In this document: piece by piece, positions 52,499 through 61,073 of the stretch
Numbering within the stretch: position 1 is the first letter of the stretch
Layout of the letters: the number at the start of each line of letters is the position of its first letter
DNA from: Ktedonobacter racemifer DSM 44963
GTDB lineage: Bacteria; Chloroflexota; Ktedonobacteria; Ktedonobacterales; Ktedonobacteraceae
Direction: 5' to 3'
Assembly (NCBI RefSeq): GCF_000178855.1
Contig: NZ_ADVG01000003.1
Location: forward strand, 806,001 to 870,000
DNA: 64,000 nucleotides
The notes under the pieces: model-generated
Told to the model about the DNA's origin: nothing
The model's input: the letters and a program-made list of their open reading frames with translations, nothing else
Databases searched by the model: none
Translations under genes and position numbers: made by a program

Positions 52499-53674
52499 AT
52501 GAAATTCAATGAGAAGCAAAGAAAGCATCGACATGCTGACCACCGTCACTCGTGGTGGCATTCACCTCTTCTTGGCTATCCTCTTGCTGTTCTCTTCACT
52601 GCCATCGCGTTTTTGATCCCCATGTCTGAGAAATCCGTGGGCATTGAGGATCTTTTTATTGAGCCGCCGTTTGTCATCGCAACGCTTCTGGTTGGATGGT
52701 TCTGGGGCATCGGTCCAGCACTGCTAGCTTTGCTTCTCGAAGTACTTGCAATCGATTATTGGCTTGTCCCCCCTCTCGGGAGCATCTCGTTTTTTCTGTG
52801 GCCCAATATTGTTTCATTCGCGCCGTTTATTCTCATCCAGCTCATTGTCCTGGGTCTGATCGTCGTTCAGAAAAACTACCGGCAACAGCTTCTCCATGCT
52901 AACCAGGAGATCTCTCAACATGCTGAGGAATTGGCGGAGAGCAATACTCGACTCGAACAAGCGGATCGGGTCAAAGATCAGTTTCTCTCGATGGCCTCGC
53001 ATGAACTGAGAACACCGGTGACGGGTATTCAAGGGTATGTACAATTGCTCCTGCACCGATTGAAGAAGCAAAGCATACAGAATCCGGAATGGCTTCCCAT
53101 GTACGACGCTCTGGGTAAAGTGGATGAACAGACCCGGAGGTTAACGGATCTAGTGAATGATTTGCTCGATATCAATACGTTGCGTTCAGGGAAGATGCCG
53201 GTGCACCTGGAATTCTGTGAGCTAGGTTGCCTATGCCGGAGAGTTGTCGAAGAACAACAGGCTTTGGTAGGTCGTTCAATCGATCTGCGACTTCCTGCCG
53301 ATCCTGTGACCGTGCAAGTCGACAACAGGCGATTCTCTCAGGTCGTGAGCAATCTGGTCAGCAATGCTCTCAAATATTCACCTAAGAATACGCCCATACT
53401 CGTGGAGGTGAGCCAGAGACCAGGAGAGGCCATCCTTGCAGTTCACAATGAAAGCCCTGTGCTTACCAAAGAACAACAGAAATCCCTTTTTGAGCCGTTC
53501 TATCGGAGTTGTGAAGCCCAATCCCCCGCGACACCCGGATGGGGGCTGGGACTTGCCATTTGTAAAGAAATTGTTGTATTGCACAACGGGCGCATCTGGG
53601 TAGAGTCTTCGGCAGAAAAGGGCACGACCTTCTTTGTCGCCTTGCCTCTTCCAACGAGTTCGGAAAGCGCATAG
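52499..53674 (+). CDS. Membrane histidine kinase with DUF4118-type sensor
   Basis: 391 aa. An N-terminal KdpD-like four-helix membrane domain (about 25-122: LLGYPLAVLFTAIAFLIPM, PPFVIATLLVGWFWGIGPAL) is followed by a coiled coil and HisKA with His168 in SMASHELRTP. The HATPase has N-box VVSNLVSNALKYSP, F-box LFEPFYRS and G2 GWGLGLAICKEIV. The G1 motif is weak (AVHNESPVL rather than DxGxG), so ATP affinity may be altered. There is no adjacent response regulator; it is an orphan. Its last 52 bp are copied at 56322 as part of a duplication. Confidence 0.88.
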   Translation: MKFNEKQRKHRHADHRHSWWHSPLLGYPLAVLFTAIAFLIPMSEKSVGIEDLFIEPPFVIATLLVGWFWGIGPALLALLLEVLAIDYWLVPPLGSISFFLWPNIVSFAPFILIQLIVLGLIVVQKNYRQQLLHANQEISQHAEELAESNTRLEQADRVKDQFLSMASHELRTPVTGIQGYVQLLLHRLKKQSIQNPEWLPMYDALGKVDEQTRRLTDLVNDLLDINTLRSGKMPVHLEFCELGCLCRRVVEEQQALVGRSIDLRLPADPVTVQVDNRRFSQVVSNLVSNALKYSPKNTPILVEVSQRPGEAILAVHNESPVLTKEQQKSLFEPFYRSCEAQSPATPGWGLGLAICKEIVVLHNGRIWVESSAEKGTTFFVALPLPTSSESA

Positions 53675-54343
53675 CCCAAAAACGCGCGACAAGCAGTTCT
53701 TCAATCACTCTTAGTTTCAAATTTAAATAAAATCATATTCAATCGCATCAGGCTTTTCAGTGGGTATGTGTTACAATAACTGAGCTGTAAAGCGCAAGAA
53801 GCCGATGACAAGCAGTCAGAAAGGATGGATACAAGCATCTATGGACTACCAACAGGTCACGGCCCTTTTGCAAGAAGCCTACAATCGTGAGAGCGCAGGC
53901 AACCGAAACCAGGCCAAAAAAGAGGATTGGAAGGTTGCCGAGCGACAGGATTTTCTCGACCTCTTACAACGCGAGGGGAAACAAACACTGCTGGAGGTGG
54001 GAGCGGGAACCGGCACGGATGGCCTCTTCTTTCAGCAGCAGGGTCTGCGCGTTGTCTGCACTGATCTCTCGCCCGCCATGGTCGAGCTATGCCGCGAGAA
54101 GGGTCTGGAGGCTCACGTCATGGATTTTCTGGGCCTGGATTTCCCCCCCGCCTCCTTCGACGCCATCTACGCGCTCAACTGCCTGCTCCACGTGCCAACA
54201 AAGGATCTCCCCAGTGTGCTGGAGAAGCTGCGCGACCTCCTGCGCCCCGGCGGCCTCTTTTTCCTTGGCGTCTACGGCGGCAACGAGCAAGAGGGCGTGC
54301 GTGAGGAAGACTGGCATAAACCACCCCGTTTCTTCGCTCACCA
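53623..54343 (+). repeat. 721-bp direct duplication, copy 1
   Basis: Matches 56322..57042 without gaps (constant offset of 2699) and only a handful of substitutions by eye. It covers the last 52 bp of the histidine kinase gene, the spacer and most of the methyltransferase gene. It ends abruptly at 54343, where the methyltransferase reading frame runs into unrelated GC-rich repeat sequence. Confidence 0.92.
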
Positions 54344-54422
54344 CACTAGCGTAGGCGCGTACCTTGTGCCCTTTACAGCGGTATGCAGAAAGGTTGGTCT
54401 CGTGCTCCGACCGACGTGCTAA
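53805..54422 (+). pseudogene. SAM methyltransferase, truncated duplicate
   Basis: 205 aa. Identical to the intact copy at 56504 up to FFAHHT except one residue (VTALLQ versus VTTLLQ). The last 40 native residues, which begin DEFMREAVSP, are replaced by SVGAYLVPFTAVCRKVGLVL and so on, from repeat-like DNA beginning GCGTAGGCGCGTACC. Motif I LLEVGAGTGTDGLFF is intact, so SAM could still bind, but the final beta-hairpin of the fold is lost. Probably non-functional. Confidence 0.75.
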
Positions 54423-54669
54423 ACGCACAGCTCAATGCATCTTCACACTACTTTTTCAATCAAGGAGACACATTTTTGCCTGTTTTACAATGATTTTTCC
54501 CTCTTTTGTCTGGTCCTCTTCTTTACTGTTTACCTTCTGCCATCTCGTTGCGCATCCCGTGGGCAGTTCCAGGTTTTAGGTCATATGCATCACCATCATT
54601 CAAAAGAGCTATCAACTTGCCATTTTTAATGATTTCAAGTATGGTATATATAAAAAGCGATGTTTCGCC

Positions 54670-54732
54670 GGTCAGGGAGTGTGTGTGCGCGCGCACACAC
54701 TCCCTGACCCAAACGAGCCACGCAGTGGCGAG
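54670..54732. repeat. Palindrome with adjacent 19-bp repeat tag
   Basis: GGTCAGGGAGTGTGTG (54670..54685) pairs with CACACACTCCCTGACC (54694..54709) around TGCGCGCG. The tag CGAGCCACGCAGTGGCGAG (54714..54732) is the reverse complement of 38987..39005. The rest of 54423..54759 is AT-rich with no gene seen. Confidence 0.7.
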
Positions 54733-54759
54733 GAATAATAGTTACAAAAAGGTTACCAA

Positions 54760-56229
54760 ATGGATATCACAGAAGCAAATTTTGATCCAGCTATTTCTGA
54801 TCGAGATAAGGAATTAAAGGCAGCGAGGAATAGCGATCAAGAAATTCACCTGATGGATGATTTGCCAGAAAAAGAGAAAAAGTCAAAACTTTTTTTCGCC
54901 ATCCTTGAAACATGTTTTATTTTTATCGGCCTACTATGTATATATTTCTTTCTCCCGCGTATGATTCATGGTGATGGTGCTCAACGCTATCAGTATCTGG
55001 CGGATTTTCTCCATCATGGCATTACCCGGAACCCTGGTGCAAAATATTCTCTGGTTGGACCCATCTTTGCTCTGCCCTTGCTTATAATTGGAGAAAGGCT
55101 AGGTCAGCCTGTCGCCTGGATTTTAGTCTATAATTACATTCTTTTTGCGGGCTGCCTCCTTGCCATCTATCTTCTTTGTAGAAATCACATTGATCGAGGT
55201 CTATTGCGCAAATTCATCCTGTTACTGGTAACCTCATCGATGTTTGCCGCGCATCTCTTCGCATTCTACGGCGAGGTATTTTCCGCCGCCTGTATTGGGG
55301 TGGGAATTATTGCGTTTATGAGACGTTCTCGCTTGTCCTCGATTGGAGGTTGGATCGCTGTGATACTGGGCGTGGTCAACACGCCAGCAATGGTAGGAGG
55401 TTTTTGTCTACTCATATTCAAAAGAATGTTGGACATGAAGCGCCTGCGCTATCTGATCGCAGTCGTCGCCGTGGCTGCGTTGATTCTTGGCGAGTCCTGG
55501 TTGCGTCGTGGTTCGCCCCAGGCAAGTGGCTACGCCAACGATTTCGGTTTTCATACTGTGATGCCATACTCAGGTTTGCCCGGTTTTAGCTATCCATTCT
55601 TCTTTGGGCTGATCTCCATTCTCTTCTCTTTTGGCAAAGGTCTGATCTTTTTTACACCAGGATTTCTGCTGCCCGTTCGTAAAACAATGCTAAAATTGCA
55701 AGAGAAATATGATTTGAATCTCTACCAGCTCTATGTCTTGTGGCTCTTCTTCCTGGTAGGATTGATTCTGGTCTATTCCCGCTGGTGGGCCTGGTACGGT
55801 GGACGCTATTGGGGGCCACGTTTCTTCCTCTTCGCCTCTCTTCCTGCTTCTTTGGCGCTGGCTGTTCGCTTACATGATAAAGGGACCAAACTGTGGGTTA
55901 ACATCTTTACGGGCGTGGTTCTCTGCCTCTCTGCCTGGGTTGGAGTGTGTGCCGCGCTCTTTCAAAGCGATACCTATATTTCGACGTGTAGTGCGAACAA
56001 CTACGCGCTGGAAGCATACTGCCACTACGTCCCTGAATTCAGTGTCCTCTGGCATCCTTTTGTTGTCCATCCACATCTCGATTTCAATCAGGGACTCTAC
56101 CTGGTATACCTGTTGGTTGTATTCCTCTATTTCTTCGTGCCGCTTCTATGCAAAATTTACCAGCAGTCAAAAGGAATTGTTGTCGCAACCTGCAAGCCAT
56201 ACCTCGATATGACGAAATGGCGCATTTGA
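54760..56229 (+). CDS. Polytopic membrane protein, GT-C-like
   Basis: 489 aa with about ten hydrophobic helices. After the first helix comes the loop PRMIHGDGAQRYQYLADFLHH, an acidic extracytoplasmic loop as in GT-C glycosyltransferases (cf. the gene at 23259). Later loops include YANDFGFHTVMPYSGLPGFS and YSRWWAWYGGRYWGPRFFL, which recur in bacterial mannosyltransferase-like proteins. A lipid-linked sugar transferase role is inferred, not shown. DNA is more AT-rich than the flanks, and the gene sits between the two copies of the 721-bp duplication. Confidence 0.65.
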   Translation: MDITEANFDPAISDRDKELKAARNSDQEIHLMDDLPEKEKKSKLFFAILETCFIFIGLLCIYFFLPRMIHGDGAQRYQYLADFLHHGITRNPGAKYSLVGPIFALPLLIIGERLGQPVAWILVYNYILFAGCLLAIYLLCRNHIDRGLLRKFILLLVTSSMFAAHLFAFYGEVFSAACIGVGIIAFMRRSRLSSIGGWIAVILGVVNTPAMVGGFCLLIFKRMLDMKRLRYLIAVVAVAALILGESWLRRGSPQASGYANDFGFHTVMPYSGLPGFSYPFFFGLISILFSFGKGLIFFTPGFLLPVRKTMLKLQEKYDLNLYQLYVLWLFFLVGLILVYSRWWAWYGGRYWGPRFFLFASLPASLALAVRLHDKGTKLWVNIFTGVVLCLSAWVGVCAALFQSDTYISTCSANNYALEAYCHYVPEFSVLWHPFVVHPHLDFNQGLYLVYLLVVFLYFFVPLLCKIYQQSKGIVVATCKPYLDMTKWRI

Positions 56230-56253
56230 TCCATTGAAATACCGCACGGCACC

Positions 56254-56298
56254 ACAGGGCTTCCCTCCATAAAAATCTAGGGGAAACCCTGTTTTTCT
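56254..56298 (+). terminator. Intrinsic terminator after the GT-C-like gene
   Basis: ACAGGGCTTCCC pairs with GGGAAACCCTGT (one G-T pair) and is followed by TTTTCTTTTCTT. It lies 25 bp after the stop and 24 bp before duplication copy 2. Confidence 0.75.
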
Positions 56299-56321
56299 TT
56301 TCTTCCGTAACTCTTCAAGTT

Positions 56322-57042
56322 CACGACCTTCTTTGTCGCCTTGCCTCTTCCAACGAGTTCGGAAAGCGCATAGCCCAAAAACGCGCAACATGCAGTTCTT
56401 CAATCACTCTTAGTCTCAAATTTAAATAAAATCATATTCAATCGCATCAGGCTTTTCAGTGGGTATGTGTTACAATAACTGAGCTGTAAAGCGCAAGAAG
56501 CCGATGACAAGCAGTCAGAAAGGATGGATACAAGCATCTATGGACTACCAACAGGTCACGACCCTTTTGCAAGAAGCCTACAATCGTGAGAGCGCAGGCA
56601 ACCGAAACCAGGCCAAAAAAGAGGATTGGAAGGTTGCCGAGCGACAGGATTTTCTCGACCTCTTACAACGCGAGGGGAAACAAACACTGCTGGAGGTGGG
56701 AGCGGGAACCGGCACGGATGGCCTCTTCTTTCAGCAGCAGGGTCTGCGCGTTGTCTGCACTGATCTCTCGCCCGCCATGGTCGAGCTATGCCGCGAGAAG
56801 GGTCTGGAGGCTCACGTCATGGATTTTCTGGGCCTGGATTTCCCCCCCGCCTCCTTCGACGCCATCTACGCGCTCAACTGCCTGCTCCACGTGCCAACAA
56901 AGGATCTCCCCAGTGTGCTGGAGAAGCTGCGCGACCTCCTGCGCCCCGGCGGCCTCTTTTTCCTTGGCGTCTACGGCGGCAACGAGCAAGAGGGCGTGCG
57001 TGAGGAAGACTGGCATAAACCACCCCGTTTCTTCGCTCACCA
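56322..57042 (+). repeat. 721-bp direct duplication, copy 2
   Basis: Second copy of 53623..54343. It starts in the middle of what was the kinase 3' end (CACGACCTTCTTTGTCGCC) and continues without break into an intact methyltransferase gene, so it looks like the ancestral right-hand context. Confidence 0.92.
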
Positions 57043-57163
57043 TACCGACGAGTTCATGCGCGAGGCCGTCTCGCCCGTCTTCGAGATTGTCTCGTTCAAA
57101 TCTATCTCAATCACAAATTCAGATTGGCGCTTTCAGTCCCTGGTGCTCAGGCGTAAACAATAA
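56504..57163 (+). CDS. Class I SAM-dependent methyltransferase (intact copy)
   Basis: 219 aa. Motif I TLLEVGAGTGTDGLFF at about 61-76, motif II LRVVCTDLSPAMVELC, motif IV-like FDAIYALNCLLHVP, motif VI LRPGGLFFLGVYGG, and a complete C-terminal hairpin ending SDWRFQSLVLRRKQ. ATG 56504 lacks a strong ribosome binding site; the internal Met at 56540 follows AAAGGATGG at some distance and is an alternative. It is a small-molecule methyltransferase of unknown substrate. Its near-identical truncated twin is at 53805. Confidence 0.88.
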   Translation: MTSSQKGWIQASMDYQQVTTLLQEAYNRESAGNRNQAKKEDWKVAERQDFLDLLQREGKQTLLEVGAGTGTDGLFFQQQGLRVVCTDLSPAMVELCREKGLEAHVMDFLGLDFPPASFDAIYALNCLLHVPTKDLPSVLEKLRDLLRPGGLFFLGVYGGNEQEGVREEDWHKPPRFFAHHTDEFMREAVSPVFEIVSFKSISITNSDWRFQSLVLRRKQ

Positions 57164-57395
57164 AATATATGTAGTGGAGCAGGACCTGCGGCCCTGCCCT
57201 ACCATACCCCATAAAGGTACTATTAAATTCAAGAGTATCAAGCCGGATTACTACAAAATATCCTCAGCCGTTTTAGGAACTGAATAGACCCATACAATTA
57301 TCAGGGCTACAGACACCACTCCTTGTTATAACAGCTAGACAATTCCTTATTTTTATAGTAATTGGAGGCCATTTCATGTCCCTGGCATCCAGCTA

Positions 57396-58837
57396 GTGGG
57401 TCAGTTGCCAAGTTTTGTCCGGTTAAGCTGCCTTTCGGTAGTAGCGGACCGAGCGAAGACGTCGAGGAATGACGTAAGCAGCGGTGGCACCAGAACCTCC
57501 CACACGATGGCGCCGTGCATAGGCTCGATCCCGGCGTGCATGCCGCTTGCCGCCCCAGATAAAAGGCGTGGGACGACGATTCCAACCTGCGACGGCATCA
57601 GTAAGCCACTGCTTGAGGATCTCGACATCATAGGTATGATAGCCTTGCAATGCTCTCCGTTTGATGATCCGTTGCACCGACTCCGCCATGTTGAGCCAGG
57701 AACCTGCATTGGGCGTGGAAAGTAAGAGAATGCCATGCTCTGCACACCACTGCACCAGGCTGTGGCTTTTGTGCCCGGCCAGATTGTCCCAGATCAAGAG
57801 GATTCTGACGGGAGGGAAAAAGCGATCCAACTGCTCGGCGGCTGGATAGATATCCCAATCCTGCCAACGCCGGCCAGTTGGAACCGTCTCGGGAGCAGGA
57901 GGACACTGTTTCAAGATGTCTGTCAATTCTCGCTGCAACCAGGGATGCAGAATGGCATTGGTACTTTGCTGAACCACTTCGGCGCGCAGTTCTCCAGTGG
58001 CAGGGCGGAACAAGGTGAGTAATTTCGCCGTTTCCCCTCGCAGGTATTGATGCGCCTGGCGTGCCGGTCGATTTTCCACCTGCCAGGAACTGCCAGGCTG
58101 TGGAATGGTCTGATACGGACCAGCCTCGTCTTCGCACCATACCTGGAACCCAAGCTGTTCGCCAATCAGATAGGCTCGCTCAATCACTGCTGTTTTTTCC
58201 TGGGTATATTCGTCATAGCTTTCTTCAACACGACCATCCTTTTTGCGTAGGGTCTTGCCTGTCTCACACCAGGTCCGACTCTTTTGCCAGCTGTAACCAG
58301 CCTCATGCAGCGTGTAGAGAATAGTAAATGTGCTCACTCGCGGCAATCCGTCAGGGGCTTCTCGTAAGGCACGTCGTAACGTAGCAAGTGACCACGTCGC
58401 TGTGCCGTCTTCTTTGCGCAAGGGATGGCGACGGAGTTCTTGGACAATCCGTGTTCGTTCAGTCGAGCCATAGCTGCGGGGATGGCCACGGCGAGGAAGG
58501 TCATCCAGAGCAACAAGACCTCGTTCATGAAAGCGGCGAATCAGCCGGGCAACGGTTTTCGGGGTTTTCCAGCCAGCTGCTTTTGCGGCATCTGTCAGGT
58601 TTTTTCCCGCTTCGATAGCCAGAAGAGCAACGGCTCGCTGATGGCGGTTCAGACGTTCGCTGGGAGCATGGCTGATGCGTGTGAGTTCGCTGCGTTCGGC
58701 ATCCGTAAGAGGGCGGAGGGGTTGAGTAATGGGATGGGACATACCGTGGGGTTCTTGAAGCGTCCTTTCATGGATCATGGGTTCTTATGTTCTCCTTGAG
58801 TATGTCACAACCGGACAAGACTTGGCAACTGACCCAC
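57396..58837 (-). mobile_element. IS630-family element A
   Basis: 1442 bp flanked by TA (57394..57395 and 58838..58839). Terminal inverted repeats of about 29 bp differ at one position: GTGGGTCAGTTGCCAAGT(T/C)T, then TGTCCGGTT. It contains one long transposase frame. Its right TA is at the same time the left TA of element B. Confidence 0.92.
57423..58778 (-). CDS. IS630-family transposase (single frame)
   Basis: 451 aa, uninterrupted. N-terminal helix-turn-helix pair (RHQRAVALLAIEAGKNLTDA, TPKTVARLIRRFHERGLVAL with the DLPRRGHP linker). DDE domain: Asp in VWCEDEAGPYQT, Asp in RILLIWDNLAGHKS, Glu in AGSWLNMAESVQRIIKRRAL. AGGAG lies 13 nt before the ATG. The element looks intact and may be mobile. 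Confidence 0.92.
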   Translation of the reverse strand: MIHERTLQEPHGMSHPITQPLRPLTDAERSELTRISHAPSERLNRHQRAVALLAIEAGKNLTDAAKAAGWKTPKTVARLIRRFHERGLVALDDLPRRGHPRSYGSTERTRIVQELRRHPLRKEDGTATWSLATLRRALREAPDGLPRVSTFTILYTLHEAGYSWQKSRTWCETGKTLRKKDGRVEESYDEYTQEKTAVIERAYLIGEQLGFQVWCEDEAGPYQTIPQPGSSWQVENRPARQAHQYLRGETAKLLTLFRPATGELRAEVVQQSTNAILHPWLQRELTDILKQCPPAPETVPTGRRWQDWDIYPAAEQLDRFFPPVRILLIWDNLAGHKSHSLVQWCAEHGILLLSTPNAGSWLNMAESVQRIIKRRALQGYHTYDVEILKQWLTDAVAGWNRRPTPFIWGGKRHARRDRAYARRHRVGGSGATAAYVIPRRLRSVRYYRKAA

Positions 58838-58847
58838 TAGTGCAAGA

Positions 58848-59487
58848 TTACGAAACCTTTTCGGGAAGAGATAAATGTGGCTCATATGCACACCCATAAT
58901 AGGCACAGACTCGCTCAGCGAGGTGGTGAGCCGAAAGCAGCCCATTGGTTTCGGCCACATTGCGTTTGCCATGGACCCACTTGGGCTCAATTGGATTGAG
59001 CCAGGGACTTTTGGTGGGCAGTTGGAAAGGCAAAATCCGTACCCCTTCGTCCGTTTGTTTGACAGCGAGGTTGTGTTTTCTGATCCAGGTGCGCACCATC
59101 TTACTCACATGCCAGGAGGCGTTGTCCCAGATGAGGAGCCACTGACGTTTGCCTTGTGCGGCCAATTGCTGACAACACCAGTCCAGAAACTGGATGGTGA
59201 TCTCACTCACCGGGCGTCCTGTGACAAAACGAAGCCACATCTGCTCTCGCACGGGTTCCTCCGTGGTTCCGTTTTGCCAGAGGACACCATAGCAAGCCAA
59301 TGCTTTTGGGTCAGGGTCATTCTTTTGCCAGGATTGCTCAACCAAACGGACTGGGTACTCTGGATCTTGCCAGGTGTGAAGGCGTGGAAGAGCAAATCGG
59401 CTCCACCAGACCTCGTCGAGGAAGCCAATGGCCCAATCAGAGCGGGGTTGAGCGTACGCGATCAAGCGGTCACGAGCCTTTTTTTTC
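58848..59487 (-). CDS. IS630-type transposase OrfB (DDE domain, reached by -1 frameshift)
   Basis: Coding in this frame begins at the A8 run (plus-strand T8, 59479..59486) as KKKARDRLIAYAQPRSDWAI and runs to the stop at 58848. Catalytic acids: Asp in GFLDEVWWSRF, Asp in WLLIWDNASWHVS, Glu in SPWLNPIEPKWVHGKRN. The frame is open further upstream to 59987, but that stretch is only a shadow of OrfA. Confidence 0.82.
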
Positions 59488-59977
59488 GTGCATACTGCGG
59501 ATCGGGGCTGGTAATCCAGTGCTTGGCTCGTTTCCAACTGACGCCCAAGCGCTTGAGCGCGCGGCGGACACTGGCAGCAGTGGTCGGGGCAGCTACGAGT
59601 CCTTGTGACAAGCAGATTTGCGCCACCAGTGGGAGAGACCAGAGATTGCGCTCGATCCCAAAATCGCGCGGGCTGCGATGGAGCAGATCGCGCAAGGCTG
59701 GCAGATTCTCGTCGGCAATGCTGGTGCGTAGCCGATGAGGGCGACAGGACTCCTTCTTGAGCACGTCGAGCCCCTGCTCGTTGAAGTCTTTGATCACATT
59801 GCGCACTGTCTGGTCGTCGCAGCCCAGCTGCCGCGCAATGGCGATGGCTCGCTCTCCACGGGCTGAAGCCAGAAGGATCTGGCAACGGCGTAGCACAAAG
59901 GCTGAGCCGGAGCGTAAGTGAGCCTCGATATGGGCTCGCTCGGATTCGGTGAGTGGTCGAATGAAAATGGGTTGCAT
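59462..59977 (-). CDS. IS630-type transposase OrfA (helix-turn-helix)
   Basis: 171 aa. N-terminal DNA-binding part: RPLTESERAHIEAHLRSGSA, ARGERAIAIARQLGCDDQTV, RNVIKDFNEQGLDVL, followed by the second helix-turn-helix. It ends ARKKRLVTA unless ribosomes slip -1 on the A8 run, which would give a transposase of about 376 aa with OrfB. Confidence 0.85.
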   Translation of the reverse strand: MQPIFIRPLTESERAHIEAHLRSGSAFVLRRCQILLASARGERAIAIARQLGCDDQTVRNVIKDFNEQGLDVLKKESCRPHRLRTSIADENLPALRDLLHRSPRDFGIERNLWSLPLVAQICLSQGLVAAPTTAASVRRALKRLGVSWKRAKHWITSPDPQYARKKRLVTA

Positions 59978-60239
59978 ACCTTCTCATATCGGCTACTTTC
60001 CTACTTTCTTTTGGACGATTGCACTAGCTGAAGGATTTCTGGGCATCGCCTGATCGTCAGGGTCTTTTGCTCCTCCTCATCTGGCAGATTGTTCTGCCCT
60101 TGACGCTACTAAGGCGTTCTATTCCTCTCTATCCACATTACTACATCATGTATATGAGCAGTGCCATCCCACAGACATTCTCGGGTTATTTTTAAAACAG
60201 CATAAGCACGCGTCGGGCTCCTCGTCATATTACTCGCGC

Positions 60240-60935
60240 TTGCTCTATGGCTCTGGCGAAGAGGGCCTGGGCGATCCGGGTATGGCCCCAGGGGAAAAGC
60301 TTGAGAAAATCGTCGGGCGGGAGGAGCTTGCGCTGGACGATTTCCCGCGCTATCTGAGAAAGGCCGAACGCAAGCTCAAGCGGTTGCACCGTCGCCTTTC
60401 TCGCACACAGAAGAAGTCAGCCAACCGCAAGAAGGCCAGGAAGAAACTTGCAAAAGGCTATCTCAAGGTCCAGAGGCAGCGTGAAGATTTCGCCAGAAAG
60501 ACGGCGAACGCGCTTATCACCTCTCACGATCTGATTGCCTATGAACACTTGAGAATAGCCAATTTGGTAAAAAACCGCACGCTGGCAACGTCGATCAGTG
60601 ATGCAGCCTGGGGTCGCTTTCTCCAGTGGCTCAACTCCTATGGATCGATGCACACCATACCAATTATTGCGGTAGAACCAGCTTTCACCAGCCAGGATTG
60701 TAGCGCCTGTGGGGCACGCGTCAAGAAGTCGCTCAGTGTGAGGACGCATATCTGTCCCTCCTGTGGCTTCGTGCTTGACCGCGACCACAACGCCGCGCGC
60801 AACATTTTAGAGAAAGCCTATCGTACTGTCGGGCAGACAGGAACGGGTGAGGCGCAAGCCCCACCGAACGCTTCTGGACAGACCGCCTCTACTCGTTCTG
60901 GTCGCAAGGCCAGAGCGGGCAAGCGGGCTGGATGA
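60240..60935 (+). pseudogene. tnpB: TnpB (IS200/IS605-type RNA-guided nuclease), N-terminally truncated
   Basis: 231 aa, where full TnpB is about 370-450. Present: the arginine-rich helix FPRYLRKAERKLKRLHRRLS, RuvC Glu in DLIAYEHLRIANL, zinc finger CSACG..CPSCG, and RuvC Asp in LDRDHNAARNIL. Missing: the whole N-terminal RNA/DNA-recognition half and the first RuvC Asp (GxDxG), so it cannot be a working nuclease. The basic C-terminal tail and the right-end hairpin are preserved. No TnpA is nearby. Confidence 0.8.
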
Positions 60936-60944
60936 AAGAAGAAT

Positions 60945-60973
60945 TCCCCTGGATGTATCCGGGGGAGTGTCAA
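60945..60973 (+). ncRNA. IS200/IS605 right end: reRNA 3' hairpin
   Basis: Just after the tnpB stop, TCCCCTGGAT pairs with ATCCGGGGGA (one mismatch), followed by GTGTCAA. GAAGAAT-hairpin-GGGGAGTGTCAA is the familiar right end of tnpB elements, where the guide RNA scaffold ends. The next bases (60974..60993, AAACATAATCCGCATAACTA) would be the encoded guide, i.e. the DNA flanking the element. Confidence 0.65.
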
Positions 60974-61073
60974 AAACATAATCCGCATAACTACGACCGC
61001 TCTCTCTACAAGAAGTACAGGCAATTCTGCCTGCTTCATGTAGAGACGAGCGAACAGTGCTTTTTGCTACAAA

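Larger units (their letters stand above)
58840..60024 (-). mobile_element. IS630-family element B
   Basis: 1185 bp flanked by TA at 58838..58839 and 60025..60026. The ends share GTGCAA inward on both sides with weaker similarity beyond. Two frames are joined by an A8 run. Before either insertion the site would have read ..CATCCAGC-TA-GCTGAAGG... The following 60027..60239 shows no gene. Confidence 0.8.

Noticed and set aside
54423..54660. Small plus-strand frames of 60-100 codons in the gap before the GT-C-like gene
   Set aside because: AT-rich, no ribosome binding sites, overlapping each other in several frames and without recognisable motifs.
58875..59738. 287-codon plus-strand frame across IS630-type element B
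   Set aside because: It is antisense to the DDE domain of the transposase and shows no domain; a shadow frame.
59488..59987. N-terminal half of the 379-codon minus-strand frame of element B
   Set aside because: Low-complexity, Arg/Ser/Pro-rich translation overlapping the genuine helix-turn-helix protein in the other frame; only the part after the A8 run is real.
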